Source of the DNA: Lichenostomus cassidix
Lineage: Eukaryota; Chordata; Aves; Passeriformes; Meliphagidae
Length of the DNA: 64,000 nucleotides
Assembly (NCBI GenBank): GCA_008360975.2
Contig: CM039182.1
Coordinates: forward strand, 85,591,405 to 85,655,404
Reading direction: 5' to 3'
Both the position numbers and the translations under genes were made by a program. Below the pieces are notes generated by a model. It was given only the letters and a program-made list of their open reading frames with translations, made no database searches and was not told the origin of the DNA. Each line of letters starts with the position of its first letter. Within the stretch, counting starts at the first letter, position 1. Shown piece after piece: positions 50,143-61,900 of the stretch.

Positions 50143-50696
50143 AAGAGAGTCCTTGCAAACTATTTAAAGGGAGAGTCAATAATTCTTATGTGCTTTCTTC
50201 TTCTCTGCAACAGATCCATCCACACATATTATAAGAAGAGCTGAATCACCGTATTATAAATAGATTCACTACGTATTTTTTCTCCCTGAAAATAATTTCA
50301 AATCGAACCTGCCTACTCTATTCACTTTGAATTACTGCTCCTAAGAAAAGAGAAGATGATGACATTTTCTAACTCTTTCTACTCTCCCCATTAGTAGTCT
50401 GACTGTTAAAAGCCTTGACTGTTAGCCTTTGGGATGCAAACCTGCTCCCATTTAAGTCAATGTGAGTTTTATCATTGACTTAATTGGAAGTGAGATTGAG
50501 CCATTGGGCATGTGAGTGGCTTTGTATAGAACTTTGAAAAAAATAATAAAGGAGACTGAGGCAAAATGTAGTGCCAGTTTTTTCATCACGGCAATAACCC
50601 AGCTTTGCCCAGCCTGCCAAGAGTCATGCTAAGAGGAAAGCCTAGCCTCAAAGGAAGTTCTCATAATATTATAGCTTAATTAGTTTATGGGAGAAA

Positions 50697-50752
50697 AATG
50701 CTGAAGGGGAGAGCCGCTCCCGTTGTTAAATATTTCAGCATTGCAACGCTGA
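50697..50752. other. Nested and competing inverted repeats
   Basis: An outer perfect nine-base inverted repeat, AATGCTGAA (50697-50705) and TTCAGCATT (50734-50742), encloses an inner stem GGGAG (50707-50711) and CTCCC (50717-50721) with an AGCCG loop. The right outer arm can instead pair locally, as TCAGC (50735-50739) with GCTGA (50748-50752). That leaves two mutually exclusive folds. It is too short and interrupted for a typical microRNA precursor. Confidence 0.6.
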
Positions 50753-53700
50753 CTAATGTTGTCTGCTCAACACTAAGTTAGCCAGAGTCCTTGCCCTGTT
50801 CGACTGCATCCAGCCTAGGATTCTGTGCTCCCCCCTCAAGCCTTGGTTCTGGCTTAATGACGGTCATGCTGGGTATCTCTGTAAGCATAGAAAACATTGT
50901 TTTTCTGTGTATCTAATTTGCCCATTATTAATATTATCCCCAATCTTTTAAGTAGGTGATTATTGAGCAAAGAAATAGCAGTGAAGCAAGGAAAGAATGT
51001 GATAGGGAGATTTACTGTGTGGGAGGCAGAGATAAAATTAGATTTCTTTAAGCTATGTAGTACAGTTATTAGGAAGTTGGGCTAATTTTTCAAGGAGCTG
51101 TCGCTTAAATAACCTCATCTTATTATTCATGCTGAGGTATTTACTACAAAAATTCCTTCCCCCAGGTCATCATTTTTTCCAGCAGAAGTTGGGAACTCAA
51201 CAATTGTTTGCAGACCTGAATAATGCAATGACATGTTACAGTAATGTGAATGGTAGATTATTAAAGGACATGATTTAAAACCACAGTGCTGGTTCTAGTG
51301 GAATTTGTTTGTTTGGCCTCTTTGAGTATTTTCATCAGCTCTCTCCAAGTTTTCCATTTACAGTCTCAGTGGAGACAGCAGTAAATTTTACCCACCTCAA
51401 TTTGTTCTTAGTGCTGTTTCTTATTATCTGCTGACTTTTCTAAAGGTGCCCCAGCATCAATCCCACTGACTGTTAATAGCACCCAGAATCTCCACCACCA
51501 TAGAACTTTGAAGAGTATTTTCCCTTAATTAGTTTCTTTTTTTCCCGAGCTCTATTCTGTTGCTCCCACCTAGCCTGTGTATGAATTAATCGGACTGACT
51601 TTCAGGCTAAACTATGGGCTCTTAGGAGCATGTGTAGCTCTTAACAGAGAATATATTTTCCAAGCCATGAAGTGGGAGGTAATCTCAAATTATTTATGGG
51701 TTTGGCAGTCTTGCACTGCTTGGTGAATATTTCCACTTATACTTCTTTGAACAAAGTGACTCTAGCTCTGCTCCTGTTTTGTTTTGCTTTACAGGATTGT
51801 TTACGGGACTACCTCAGCATGTACTTCTCAGCTCCAGCTTGCTGGCACACCATCCTGAGCCACAGAGGTTTATTCAGACCTCTCTTCGTGACCTTCCCAG
51901 TGAGCCAGGAGAGGTCTGCAGAAACCCCTACAGCTCTTTACTGCAGAGCCAACCTTTCAAAACTCAGGGGAGAACTCTAGGTCTTCTGTAAATAAGGATA
52001 CTGCTGGAAGGAGGCAGATTATAGTTTTTATACCAGGAAACTTAATAAAGGGATCAAGGAGGGAAAACACAATGCTTTTATCATACTTTCATTATTTGCA
52101 GTCTTAAATTTATCTCTTGCTGCTGGTGATTTGCCAATAAAATGTGTCCTTGTTTTAGAGAGGACACTTTCGAATCACTGACCTCTGCTAAGTTGTTGGA
52201 TGAGTGAGACCTCACATGCCAAAGGCTCCAGGTTTAGAAAAAGAGTCAGCACACCATGCAGAGCTCTGCTAGTTGTATTAGGCTGCTTAACACACGTGAT
52301 TTAATTTGAGGGCAGAGATATTGAAATTAAGATCATGTAAAGTCCCTCAAAAATGTCTAAGACTGGGGAGCCTCCTTACTGTTGCAAATCCATGGGTTGG
52401 TAAGACCTCTCCAGGTTAGGGAGTGAAGAGACACTTCCATTTCCACAATTATTGGCTCCTGATATCCTGTGTCAGAGTGCATGTAGCTGTTCCTCTAGGA
52501 CAAATCTGGGGAGGTTGGGACTGCCACAAATGTCATTTTTTTTTCAAAAGAAATGTTTGCTTGTTTAAAATGAAGTAGATGTGAACATGAAGGTGGGAGA
52601 AATGTGTCCTTAAAATATGGACTCGGTTCTAATATGTGAAAGGGAAAATCCTAACCAGCTCCTGAGGTTACCTCCAAAGCAGCAGCATATGGGAAAAATC
52701 AGCTTTGAAAGCAACCACTTTGATTCATGTAAATAGGTATAAAAAATGCTGAGGAAGCTCTGAAGTAAGCTGGAAAAAGGTTAATATGACTGGTTTGGCT
52801 GGGGTGGAGGTGGTGCATTTTTGAAAATGCTGAGAAGATGGAAATAGGGTTACTGGGAGATGTATTTGTCTCTGAAACTTCAGCAACTGCTGAAGGTAAT
52901 TAAGCAGCACCAAGGAACATATTTTCAAGGCAGGTGCAGAACTGGCATAATGCTCTGGCAGAACAGAGACAGCATACTAGTGATGTACAAACAGCTCTTC
53001 TCACCTCTGCCACTAGTGCTTCATCCTGCTCTAGGTCCACGTTTCCTTCCCTCCTCCTTCCTCCCTCCATGTTTCTCTTTCTCTCATTTCTTTCTCTTTT
53101 TTCCTTACTTCAAACAAGGCTAGTGCGCATCCTTTTTATTAGCACTAATAGGGAAGGGAACAGAGGCTGAATCTGCCTGGGAAATTTGCATGCCAAATTC
53201 ATAAGACTGTCAGGCTCCTCTCATTCCCAGAAGTATCTGTCCTTAAAAACTCTTGTAACAGAAGTGACATTGTAAACAAGACAAGTGTCCCCAATGAGCA
53301 AATGAAGCTTTTCAGAATTAAGTTTTCAGTAATGTACGTCAGCATTCAGTCAATTGTTTTCTTAACCTGATTATGGCATTGCACTCTTTGTAACAATAAA
53401 CATTACATTTGTCTTTTATGGGAAAAGAAAAGTGGAGGTAAGGAATTGTAACTTGTGACTGTGTGGACAGTCAGGAAGACCTTAACTGGGACATGGATTT
53501 AAGGCAGGATGCCTTGAAAACCTCTTTCAGATTTGTTTTTCTCTTTTGGTGACCTTGCCCAGTTCTTTTAGGTTTCTTTTGCTGCAGTATATGTGACTGT
53601 AGGACAGCAGGACAAACTCCCTTCTCCATCAGTAAGACAAGAGACAGTTCCCCCAAGTCTCCAGTGCTCACATGCATGCATCCCTTCACTGGGCTCCATG

Positions 53701-54897
53701 CTGGACTGTCACCAACCTATTGGCACACATGAGAGGCACAGGCCAGTTGTCACTTGGTTTCCTCACTGCATGCAGGTGACACAGGTTGTGTTTGCACATA
53801 GGTGTCCTTGGGGCTTTGCACTGTGACCTCCCTGCCAGAGGTGACACATGCTGATGGGTGTGAGCTCTCCTTTTTTTCTAAGACGGAAGCAGGACCTTAA
53901 AACGGATCAGAAACCATACTTATTAGCACAGTATCCCATAGCCCTTAGCTCCCTGGGGCCTTCCAGCTGCAGGGTGGGGTGGCTGTGCTTTTTCTGCAGT
54001 CAGCCCCAGCCCCCAGAACCTTGGGAGCACACCAAGAGCTTGGTGCAGCACACGAATAGGTGTTTCATGTGGGAATTCATTTCTGGTCACCTTCTCCTCC
54101 TTCGTCTGGCTCTCATGGTCCCACGGGTGCTGTGGAATTCATTCTCCTGACCGGGATTTTCCTTAGGGTCCCTACCCAATCTCAAGGCCAGACATTCAAA
54201 ACCTCTTAACTGTTCTGCCTTGTCTGAACCGTTCTGTGAAATGCAATTAGCACATATTTACCTAGCTGAGAGGCACATTGTAAGGCCTAATGAACGGCCT
54301 CACAGTACCTGGTGTGGTGTTAAAGCCTAGAAGAGCCTGATAAGGAGGTGAGCTTTACTTAATTAAGTTAACCTTCAGATTAATTGAGCTGCATGTTAAA
54401 AAAAAAGCAACGTGAGAGCACACAGCTCCTGCAGGTCTGTAGCCTTGTTTCTGTGGCTGCCCTCATTAGATACAGCCAAACACAGTTTCTGTCAGAGGAT
54501 ATGTACATTGCTGGGGTGCACGCTGTTCCTCCCTGCTTATTTATGCTTTACAAAGAGTAAATTTTAGAAATAAATTGTTGATCTACTCTGCATGCGATGA
54601 AACTTTGCCCAAGGCTGGACTGGTAATTTTTTTTTCTGTGTGTCTACTTGCTCCTTTGGATGATGCCCACATGCTGCTGTTTCAGTTCCTAACCAAGCAA
54701 TTATCCAGCTACATGTATGTGCAGCAAGCACACCGAGCACAGCTGCCTCCCCAGTGACTTCAAGGAAACTCAGGTGTCTCTTTCACTCCTTTTATTGCAT
54801 TGACCCTTTGTACATTATCCTGTAGTTCTTCTTTAGCGATTTATGGCTATAAAGGTATATTCTTTTAAAGCCCTCTCTCCTCTCTTGACAGATTGCA

Positions 54898-54940
54898 TTT
54901 CTTTTTCTTTTTCTTTTTCTTTTTTTCCTTTTTTTTTTTT
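54898..54940. repeat. Pyrimidine tract, (TTTTC)n plus poly(T)
   Basis: About four TTTTC-type units pass into T7, CC and a T12 run. It is simple-sequence DNA; the minus strand is a purine tract. No retroelement body is recognisable on either side. Confidence 0.85.
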
Positions 54941-57900
54941 AATTTTATTTTTTAATGACTAATTAGCTAGGGGCTTTGTGGGTAGGCTGTTGGTTTTAGT
55001 GCCTCACTGCAGGGCCCCTTCCTGCTCAAGTGTAAAAGACAGAGAGGTCGCAGTAGCAGTGCTCAGCCTAATTTCCCCCCTCCTCCATTGGAAATCTGTC
55101 ACCCACCTCTTTAGTTTTTGACATGAGAAAAGGAAGAAAGAAGCAATATGTGGGAGAATCTCTTTAGTGTGTTGTCTGGCAGTCTGTCGTGCTAATGTTT
55201 CTTTAGCTGGGAAACAGCTGAAAAGGGAAAGGGCTTGCTGACTGGCTTCTCTTGCCATCCATGGTCAAGCAGAAGAAGACACTGAGTGGGAAACCAGAGC
55301 TGGTACAGCCAGAAAGCCATGCAGCAGCAGCCATAAATCCCCTGTCAATGTGCAGATGAAACTCAGCAGAAAGTCCTCAGATGCTGGTTACAAGTTCTTG
55401 GATACAAGCCTAGGTGGAAGAAGACAGAGAACAAACAGTGTCACCCCGTGGAGCTGTGGCAGCAGGGAAGAGAAGACAGAGGATAAACAGTGTCACCCAG
55501 TGGAGCTGGAGCAGAGAGGAAGGGAGCCCTCAGTGATGGGGGGTGTGATGCCGGGCCCCAGAGGGTCTCAGCACAAGCCCAAGAGAGCTCTTGAACAGGG
55601 GATTGTACCCAAAAAAGGCCTCTCTCTGCCAAGTCTCTGCTAACTGTGCCTGACAGGAAATCTTTCTGTCTCTTGGGAACGGGTTATTTTGTCTTCCTGG
55701 GGTGAAAAAGGTGAACAGAGCTAGCATGACTCTAGACAGTGGTACCTGGTGTCATCTGGAGCTGCTTCACATCTAGTGGAGTCTTACCTGGGTAAACCTC
55801 TTTGGTAATCAGTAATTTAAACATAGTTGAACACAGTAGGCAAAAACTACTGGTTTGGGGTTTTTTTTCTTAGGAAAAAGCAGAATTCCAAGGAATGATG
55901 AAGACTTGTTTGAGAGTTGATGTGAGTATCTGTGGCTTTGCATGATCTATCAAATCTCAGAACATATACTGTATTGTATAATGTAAAATGGAAAAGTGAA
56001 GGGTTTACCTCTAATGGAAAGATCTGTAGTCTAATCAAGCATAGGACTAATTTATACATGCATTTCTTTATGAATTTAAAGATGATATCTTCCAGTTCAG
56101 ACTCATTGTGCTTGTAAAATATTTTTCAGGAGACAGAAAACCTGTAAGCAGGGAAGTAAACTTAAGCCATATCTTATTTGTTGCTTTTGATTATGTCAGC
56201 TTGGAGGAAGAATCCTCAGGAAGAGATCTAACAGAAATATTTACTGTGACATAGATTGACACTACACCCCCTGGGCTTTGGTTCAGGCAAGTGATATATC
56301 CAGGCAAATCACTTTTTCTTACTGCCGAAGAAAAAAAATGCATTAAAAAGTGTCGTTTAATGCATGCCATGGTTGTATGAAAGTGTTTTTAATATGGTAA
56401 CCACTGATGTATTTCCTTGCAGACAGTATACATCACTGTAAGCCAGACTGCCTGTTTTATTTTGTGTATCTGTCTATACAGCCACTTCCTATTCTAATTT
56501 AATTTCAAGAAACTGAACTTCCATGAAGAGATTTATTATGGATGTGATGATTTCAGACATTAAAAGTGAGCCACAGGTGATTTTAAAAGATGATATCAAC
56601 TTTCAAATACATCAAATGTCTCATTGGATGAAAGATTAAGATGAGCTTGATTTTATCTGGATTATCTTTAAATGCCCAAATTAGTTTTCACACTGTCTAA
56701 AGGGATGCAGAGATCTGGGTTTGCATTTGTGAATCTGAAGGATGGGGCTGACTCTTACTGGGTGTCTGAATGGGAAACTGGATTTTTTTGTCTTTGGATA
56801 CAGCCTGCATTTCTCTAAGATATCTTATGCTCTTTGTCCTTTTGGAAACTTTGTCCAGACACAGTTTGAAGACTTTGACTGCTTGTCAGGAGTTTTTGAG
56901 TGCTAAACAAAGCTTGCCAGGGGGACAACACAGTACCTTGTAGCGTTTCACAGGTGGGGTCAGAGTCTGTGTCTTGGCTTTTTGCTGCACATGTGCCTAG
57001 GCTGCAGTGAGCCCCAGCATAACCTTTGCTTGGAAACTGTTTCCTGAAGCCATGATAGCTGGGGCTGGATGCAGTTTCCCGCTGCCTCTTCAAATCTGTG
57101 GATGGCTGAGAATGCCTGCATGGGACCTATCTATGCTCCACACAAAAAGAGAAACCATCAGTTCCCGTTTCTAGTCAAGATTAAATGACAGCATCACATG
57201 CAACTACAAAAGGAAAGTATCCAGGAGGGAGTATGTGATCTGTCCTCCCACGTCAGTTCTCTGCTGCTAGATCAAAGCTACCAGGAACTTAAAGGGGCAG
57301 GACCAGGAAAAACCTAATCCCCCACTTGTTAATGCTAGCCGTTCAGTGGTAAGGTTTGTGATAGCTGATGTTTTCCCCAGTGCCCCAGTTCTTTGAGTCA
57401 CACAGCTTGGTGAGAATTGTTTTCTTAAATATTAATTTCTAGAAAAAATACCATGACCAAAGTCCTCCTTAGTCAATGAGAAATGAAAGAAAAAGGGCCA
57501 AACATTGTTTAAAGCAGTACATTTTAAGCTTTTCTGTGATCCAGCTTGTGGGGTTTTTTAAAGTGTAGCTGTGACAACACGATATTACTAATATTCAGCA
57601 CAGTATCTATACTGCCATCAATACCTGTTCACTTTGCTAATCCTTTCAGTTTCTCCATTTCCTCTTTCCTGGGGTTACTTCAGCCCTGATCTCCCCTCTT
57701 TATTGCCTTTCTCAGACTTTATTCCATTCTCACCACCTTCCTCTGCTCCTCCCAGTCATGCAAGCACCCAGGGAGCACCAGAAGGTCCCTTGGTCCCATT
57801 CTCATGTTCCCTCCATCAGTGGCACTTTTTCACCCGAGGCTCCTGGTGGCTTTAAATGACACAATCACCCAGAGCTTGCTGCCTCCTTCTACACGTGCCA

Positions 57901-60010
57901 GAGGACAGTTTTGGTGCTGATTTTCCTAGGGCTCCCTGGCACTTCTGTAGCAGCTGGGGTTTGCCACTGCTGGAGGTGTGCAGCTGCAGTGAGAGGTACC
58001 ACAGGGTCACAACTCCCAAGACTGATGTTCTCAAAGTGAAGGCACCTTGTGTGACTTGCCTTAATAAGGAGAGGGATACAGGAGAAACAGATGATGGTGG
58101 TGGCTGTATAAAAGGAATAGAAATGGGGGAGGGAGAAAAAGGTTGGATTTCAGACTAATGTTTTAGTGTTTCACAGTTTAGGCTTTGTTTTTATGCAGTT
58201 GAAGTTTGGTCTATGGGACTGTGATTACTGCCTGTGGAAGGGAAGGCAAGAGAGGCAGCTGAACAAGGAAACTTCTGTCTGTAGTGCCCTCTCTCCCTGG
58301 GCTCCCCTGACACCCCCTGGAGAAAACTAAACTCCTCTGCAGGGCACTTCAAAGCAGAAAGTTAACTCCATGCTCTCCTTTTTCTGTCCAAGGCCAAAGT
58401 TCCCCTTTCTGAATAATGCCTTCCCTGCTTTTCTTAATACATTGCTTTGTTGAATTAAATGGGGCTCAGTGTGTAAGTTGACCTGGACAACCATTAGCAA
58501 ACACATATAAAAGCTACACCTGTGAGAAGCAATTGCAGGGAGGGCTGTCACGCAGCTCCACAGGCTGCTCTGGCTCAGAGCAGAGGAGAATTGGCAGCAA
58601 AGAATGATGGCTTTATTTGTACACCAGTATCAGGTGTAAACAACAACTGCTTCATGCAAACCCTTCTGTTCATAGAGCTTTTCACTTGATGATGGAGCCA
58701 TTTAGCAATCACTAAAGCCTGTTCAAGTGCAGATGCTTGGTTTTTATTCTGAAAAGATATATATGCGTTTCCTTTTGATAACTTAGTGTGTCTACCAACA
58801 TCTATCACCAACATCTGCTTGAAATAACTCTTCTGGCCTATTTCTCTCACCTGCTATACATGTTTTCAGTCCTACTGAATTTTCATGTAACCACGGGCAG
58901 TGTTGGCTTTTGGCACTAGACTAACTGTGAGTCAAGTGTGAAAAAGTGCCCACACGCAGCAAGTGACAGTCACATGTGCCACCGGCTACAGCTGTACAGG
59001 AAAATGAGCTCTATGTGTTGTCACTGCAGGACAGTGTCTGCTGGTAGTCAGGTGCAAGTCCCAGAGGCTGCTGAGACAAGGTGCTAATCATCTTCAGTTC
59101 CCAGGAATTGCAATTGCTGCTGAGACCAAGAGGCTGCATTCCCTGTGGAGGCTTTGGCCCTTGCAGTACTCTGCCCTTGCCCCTCAAACATCGTCTTTGT
59201 AACTTTTCCAAATGCTTGCTGGATGTGCAAGCACTGCAGGACTTAATGGTGCTATTATGGTTGGCAGGAGTTTGCATTTCCTTGATGCATGCAGAAAGTG
59301 CCACCTCCACCATGGCTCCTTAAAGTCTTCCTGTCTCCAGCTGATGCTAAATATACCATTTAGAGTCCTTATGACCCTCTCAAAAGTACAGCTTACCTCC
59401 TGAGCAATTTCTACAAGTGTCCAGGACTCACCAGAGATAAATTCCCACTGGCAGCATGAAGTCTGGAAGCACAGATGCAGAGTTGCTTGCAAATCTAGCT
59501 CAGAACAAAACATAGGAAGCCCAGGAAGAAGATGCCCAAGCTCTGCAGAGGTATGCCCATGCTTACATTTCCAAATGATATCAAAACCAGGCACAGGCTA
59601 CATGAATGACTGTGGGAGAATGAGAGCAACTTGGCTGAGTGTGAGGAGCCCTGCGCTCAGCTACTAATTCAGAGAGCTGAGTTCAGTTTTCTTTGGAGGA
59701 GGATCTGAACCCACCTCCAGAGCAAGACATGTCACCCACCAGCTTATTTGAGAATTTCCAACTAACACTGATTCACACCATCTTCCTCTGAGCACATGAG
59801 GAAAAGCTTGCCAGTGCATTTCTACTTTTCCAGAGTGTGAGATGGTTATCTAATTGGCTTTTTTTTCCAGCTGTCCCAGAGAAGCAGAGGGAGTGTCTGG
59901 GCTCATTTAGCTCTGAGCAGCAGGGTTTCAAGGACCCTTCCTTGTGGCACCTCACTCTCCTTTTAGTTAGAGGTCTAACCCAGAGCTTTGCATTCCCATG
60001 CACTGGCTGT
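54941..60010. other. Non-coding stretch
   Basis: No gene is supported. It holds the 52-bp tandem duplication at 55419-55522. GC-richer patches near 55.4-55.6 kb and 57.6-58.3 kb give short open frames without recognisable products. Otherwise it is unique AT-rich DNA. Confidence 0.6.
55419..55522 (+). repeat. Two-copy tandem duplication, 52-bp period
   Basis: Copy one (55419-55470) and copy two (55471-55522) both start AGAAGACAGAG and share 'aaacagtgtcaccc' and 'gtggagctg'. By eye about 44 of 52 positions agree, with most differences in the last 14 bases. An open frame runs through both copies, but 52 is not a multiple of three, so the copies are read in different frames and a coding repeat is unlikely. 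Confidence 0.92.
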
Positions 60011-60078
60011 TCATGTAAGAGTTGGACTCAATGATCCTTGTGGGTCCCTTTCAATTCAGAATATTCTCTGATTCTGTG
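60011..60078 (+). mobile_element. CR1 LINE 3' fragment
   Basis: 'gttggactcaatgatccttg', 'tgggtccctttcaattcag' and the tail 'atattctctgattctgtg' match the extreme 3' end of CR1, of the subfamily type reading 'ctcgatgatccttatgggtc'. The fragment is heavily truncated and starts within the last 70 or so bases of the element. Confidence 0.9.
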
Positions 60079-61869
60079 TCATGTCTGTGTCTGATCAGTG
60101 GCCACTGCACGGAGTTGAGCCCTGTCCAAACAGCAATGCCAGAGACTCATTCAGAAAACCCTCACAGTGAGAAAACATTTCCAGCCTTCTCCCCCTCCTA
60201 CTATCTCCTCCTGGCCCTGCTACCAATGTCATTTGCTATTACCAGGCTACTGCTGTCCCTGCAGCAAAATCAGCATGATGCACCTGAGCACTTCTCAGGG
60301 CCAGGGTGGCTTCTTGGGAACTGCAGTGTTTAAGCTGTGGTGTAAACACCAATGTGGGTGAGGAGTGGGTGCCAGACACCCTTGTGTTGGTTCTGTGAAG
60401 GTGAAGGTAACCACCTGCTGGGGCTGTTTGGGGGGAAATACCATCTTACATCAACACAGTCTTAAACTAAGTGAATTGGAGGCAAAGCCCTACATATCTC
60501 TCAGGTCTCCGCTTAAAGCACTTTACAGGCTCCTGAGAAACAAATTGCAAGGTGCTGTTGGCAAGTTGTATAGGTAAGTGTTTAATCCTTATTCTGTTAA
60601 TAAGGCAGCTAGTGCAGAATCTTTTCCTCAGTCATACAATGTGCCATCAACCATGTAAAATGTCTCCAGAGCAGAATGGCAGGGTCTTGTCTGCGCCTCT
60701 GGGTATGACATGTGCACAGCAGGACACCTGCGAAGCCAGAGAGGTGCAAAGCCTCCAGGGATCACAGAAACTCCCACTGATTTTGTTTGGCATGGGGTGC
60801 ATTCAGGAGCAATCTGCCTGGGGCCACAGCACAGTCTGTGTCACTCTGAAAGCCACAGCCTGAACTCTGGTCTCTGAGCTCTCCCTGCCTCTGCACTTGG
60901 GCCAGGCTCTGCTTCCCTTGGCACAAACAAGGGAGCTCAACAGGTTCCCTCATTTCCCTAAGAACCAAAAAAAAGGGAATACTGGAAATGCTCTATTTTG
61001 AAACATTAGTATTTGACAGCTCCTGCCAAGCATTAGCAGGCCAGTAAAATCTCTACATAAATTGTAATTAGTGTGATTTGTTTAATGTCACCTTGTCTGG
61101 CTGTCTGAGAAACTGTCTCAAAATATAAAAACACCGTGCTTCTCAGTTGAGAGAGTGGACTCTGACTGCACTAAGATGTTTTTATTTCTCTCAATTTTTT
61201 TACCGTGGCCTTTTCAAATCACTCAGGCTGGAGAGCCTAAGCCAAGTTAGGTAAGAATTCTCAGATGAGGAAAACAAGACATAGTAACAAGCAGCATGAA
61301 AATTTTCTTAATAAAAGTAATACAATAATAATTAATGGATGTTGTATTTCGTAGGCAGGACAACGCAGTAAAGACATTCTGATAGTCAAAAATACCTTGT
61401 ATGTGTGCAAACAAGCCATTTTGGGGGAAACAATAGAGAGCTGAGAGGTAAAAGTAATTTGCTTGCTGGAGAAGGGTGTTAGGGTCTGACTGACCTCCCT
61501 GATGTCCCCCAGCTCCTGTGCTGGTCTCCCCAAGCAGCACACCCATGTTGGAAGGGCCAACACAAGTGAATGATGGCAATTTTTCCACCAGGTGACAACA
61601 AAGACAGTAATAGGAAAGCAGTCAAGGGGCACTGGAAAGGCTAGAGAGGAGCTGGGTAGCAGCAATGTGGTTTCCCAGTGGACACCAATGCATTCCGGAA
61701 GCCCCAGCTTGAATGTGGTCCTATCAATCAGAGCCCAGAAAAAAGCTCATGACAGACACAACAGGAGGAAAAATGGTCAGGTCTTAGCATTGGTTGTTGA
61801 AACCTGATAAAATAACTCTTGTCTTCCCCATCCCATGAGCATCACCAGCAATCTGAGAAACAGGGGGAA

Positions 61870-61900
<31 letters not shown>

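Larger units (their letters stand above)
49168..54897. other. Non-coding stretch with short duplications
   Basis: No supportable gene. It contains two short direct repeats (49885-49951 and 50113-50142) and a nested inverted repeat (50697-50752), listed separately. An acceptor-like site before 51794 is followed by two overlapping open frames of 60-100 codons with no recognisable product. Confidence 0.6.

Noticed and set aside
51764..51980. Acceptor-like tract followed by two overlapping frames of 60-100 codons
   Set aside because: Neither frame resembles a known protein, no good donor follows, and the two frames compete over the same bases.
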